From: Chloroflexota bacterium
GTDB lineage: Bacteria > Chloroflexota > Anaerolineae > Anaerolineales > UBA11858
Direction of reading: 5' to 3'
Assembly: GCA_030666985.1 (NCBI GenBank)
Contig: DAOUWT010000151.1
Coordinates: forward strand, 1-6,576
DNA length: 6,576 nucleotides
The position numbers and the translations under genes are program-made. Shown one piece after another: positions 5,312-6,576 of this stretch. Positions within the stretch are counted from its first letter, which is position 1. Each line of letters starts with the position of its first letter. Below the pieces are notes generated by a model. It had not been told where the DNA came from. It saw only the letters and a list, made by a program, of their open reading frames with translations, and ran no database searches.

Positions 5312-6230
5312 TCGCATGTCGCACGAATCAGTTCTTTACCGTGAGATTATACACGCTTTGCAGCCTATTTCCAATGGTGTATATGTGGATGGCACGTTAG
5401 GGGCGGGGGGACACGCTGAAGGGATTTTAGAGGCCAGTGCCCCTGAAGGACGTTTGTTGGGTTTAGATTTAGACCCTATGGCTTTGAAATTGGCTAGAGA
5501 GCGGTTAGAGCCATTTAGAGAACGGGTAGTTATCGTTCAAGACTCGTACCTTAATTTAGAAAAGCACCTTAATAATTTGGGTTGGGATGCAACTGATGGT
5601 GTTTTATTAGACCTGGGTCTTTCCTCAATGCAGCTTGATACTCCCGAACGCGGTTTTTCTTTTCGTGCGGAAGGCCCCCTAGATATGCGCTTTGATCCTT
5701 CAGCCCCCCTCACCGCGGCGGATTTGGTCAATGAACTTCCAGGTAAAGAGTTGGCCGGCATCATTTACCGCTATGGAGAGGAAAGGTATTCGCGCGGGAT
5801 TGCCAGGGCCATTGTCGCGGAGAGACCTTTATATACAACACAAGAACTGGCAGACCTGATTTCGAAAGTGATTGGGCATCACAGATCGCGCATCCATCCG
5901 GCTACCCGCACTTTCCAGGCCTTGCGTATCGTCGTCAACCGGGAGTTAGAAGCCCTTGAAACCATTTTGCCCATCGCCTTGGGGGTACTGAAGCCGGGAG
6001 GGCGTCTGGCGGTGATTGCTTTTCACTCGCTGGAAGACCGCATCGTCAAGCAATTTTGTAGACACGAGAGCAAAGATTGTGTTTGCCCTCCAGAATTACC
6101 GATTTGTGTTTGCGGCCACAAAGCTCAATTGCGTGAGATAACCCGTCGCCCTATTTGCCCCGGCGCAAGCGAAATCGAACGCAACCCCCGTGCCCGCAGT
6201 GCACGCCTTCGCGTGGCAGAGAAATTATAA
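5304..6230 (+). CDS. rsmH: 16S rRNA (cytosine(1402)-N(4))-methyltransferase RsmH (MraW)
   Basis: The protein has 308 residues and appears complete. RsmH N4-methylates C1402 in the 16S rRNA decoding centre using S-adenosylmethionine. Visible motifs are HESVLYREIIHAL (7-19); the SAM-binding loop DGTLGAGGHA (29-38) with acidic GLDLDP (53-58); DLGLSSMQLD (103-112); RTFQALRIVVNRELEALE (202-219); AFHSLEDRIVKQF (239-251); the CVCPPELPICVCG cysteine segment (259-271; C259, C261, C268, C270); and the ending NPRARSARLRVAEKL. ATG 5304 overlaps the mraZ stop. An internal ATG at 5316 would give MSHESVL, which fits the family N-terminus at least as well; neither has a Shine-Dalgarno, consistent with coupling to mraZ. 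Next in the canonical cluster would be ftsL and a penicillin-binding protein, but at least 346 bases of repeats follow instead. Confidence 0.96.
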   Translation: MSSRMSHESVLYREIIHALQPISNGVYVDGTLGAGGHAEGILEASAPEGRLLGLDLDPMALKLARERLEPFRERVVIVQDSYLNLEKHLNNLGWDATDGVLLDLGLSSMQLDTPERGFSFRAEGPLDMRFDPSAPLTAADLVNELPGKELAGIIYRYGEERYSRGIARAIVAERPLYTTQELADLISKVIGHHRSRIHPATRTFQALRIVVNRELEALETILPIALGVLKPGGRLAVIAFHSLEDRIVKQFCRHESKDCVCPPELPICVCGHKAQLREITRRPICPGASEIERNPRARSARLRVAEKL

Positions 6231-6251
6231 CCCCTGTTGGCATAAGGCTTG

Positions 6252-6335
6252 CATAAAACGTAAAACGTGAAACGTAAAACATAAAACGTAAAACGTAAAA
6301 CGTAAAACGTGAATTTACTCGTCACTCACTACTCA
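6252..6335 (+). repeat. Heptamer array, CGTAAAA changing to TCACTCA type
   Basis: Twelve 7-base units run without an indel. The first nine are CGTAAAA with CATAAAA, CGTGAAA and CGTGAAT variants (6252-6314). The last three are TTACTCG, TCACTCA and CTACTCA (6315-6335). The array starts 21 bases after the rsmH stop; CGTAAAA carries TAA on the sense strand. It runs into the palindromic element at 6333. Confidence 0.9.
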
Positions 6336-6477
6336 ATGTCATTAAGTTGGTGGAACGAAGCATGTCATTTCGACGAGGAACGAGGAGAAATCTTGGTTTC
6401 GAGTTGCTATTCACTCATCAACGAAAGATTTCTCACTTCGTTCGAAATGACACAATCTCTTATTTTAATTACATTGA
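6333..6477. mobile_element. Nested palindromic (MITE- or REP-like) element inside a heptamer array
   Basis: The outer inverted repeat is TCAATGTCATTAA (6333-6345) against TTAATTACATTGA (6465-6477), 12 of 13 bases matching. The inner inverted repeat is 6363-6394 against 6425-6452: the outer 11 bases (TGTCATTTCGA) and inner 10 bases (GAGAAATCTT) of the arms match exactly, with the middle diverged. The loop is 6395-6424. There is no coding capacity. ACTCAT-type heptamers lie on both sides and one (ACTCATC) sits in the loop. The TGTCATTTCGA...AAATCTT arms resemble palindromic intergenic repeats that I have seen widely in environmental bacteria; the family assignment is from memory. Confidence 0.65.
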
Positions 6478-6576
6478 CTCATTACTCATTACTCATTACT
6501 CATCCCGCATCACGCATCGCTCATCACGCATCACTCATCACGCATCGCTCATCACGCATCACGCATCACTCATCAC
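6477..6576 (+). repeat. Heptamer array, ACTCATT changing to ACGCATC/GCTCATC, running off the window
   Basis: Fourteen 7-base units run without an indel from 6477 to 6574, and the next unit is cut by the window end. ACTCATT occurs three times, then ACTCATC, CCGCATC, and a mixture of ACGCATC, GCTCATC and ACTCATC. The 28-base block at 6512-6539 recurs at 6540-6574 with one extra 7-base unit inserted. No gene is seen in 6231-6576. Confidence 0.92.

Noticed and set aside
6125..6325. Minus-strand open frame with FTFYVLRFTFYVL text
   Set aside because: It is the translated reverse complement of the CGTAAAA array, plus antisense of the rsmH end.
6363..6452. Intrinsic terminator for rsmH
   Set aside because: The hairpin is long and imperfect, over 130 bases from the stop, and is not followed by a proper T-run; a palindromic mobile repeat explains it better.
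6477..6576. Possible CRISPR array at the right end
   Set aside because: The unit is 7 bases with no unique spacers, and no cas gene is seen.

Overview
The window looks like a chromosomal segment of a Chloroflexota (probably Anaerolineae-like) bacterium. The reasons are a large Thr-Pro-rich anchored surface protein, a LipM-type octanoyltransferase/lipoate ligase, a DUF4230 membrane protein, the start of the division and cell-wall cluster (mraZ-rsmH), and intergenic gaps packed with very short tandem repeats. The taxon is inferred from style, not from a marker gene comparison. I see no rRNA, tRNA, CRISPR array, transposase or phage gene.

Layout. Positions 1-162 hold the 3' end of an unrecognised + strand gene. 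A 268-base gap follows, with a heptamer array and a cluster of small palindromes. The DUF4230 protein is at 431-1096 (+). It converges, across a 120-base repeat gap, on the LipM-like gene at 1217-2068 (-). Upstream of that gene on the same strand, across a 181-base gap made almost wholly of heptamers, is the 785-residue anchored protein (2250-4607, -). A divergent regulatory region (4608-4882) separates it from mraZ (4883-5311, +) and rsmH (5304-6230, +), which overlap and are almost certainly co-transcribed. The last 346 bases contain no gene: heptamer arrays on both sides of a nested palindromic element.

Regulation that can be read directly: mraZ has a good sigma70-type promoter (TTGCAA, 17 bases, TATACT). 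It is followed by three decamer-spaced boxes of AAAGTGG type, which match known MraZ operators, then a GAGA-loop hairpin and a modest Shine-Dalgarno. This fits autorepression of the mraZ-rsmH operon by MraZ.

The most unusual content is not a gene. Every intergenic gap except the mraZ-rsmH overlap carries tandem arrays whose unit is 7 bases (occasionally 8). Several related consensus words occur: CGTGAAA, CGTAAAA, CGTGATG, GTTGCGA, CCCTAAC, ACTCATT and ACGCATC. Arrays switch from one word to another with little loss of the period. At four gene 3' ends the array runs into the gene and supplies or abuts the stop codon, and the stop-containing strand is the sense strand each time. Because 7 is not divisible by 3, such an array presents stops in all three frames. 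This could be passive repeat decay of gene ends or a working gene-end/insulator element; the sequence alone cannot decide.
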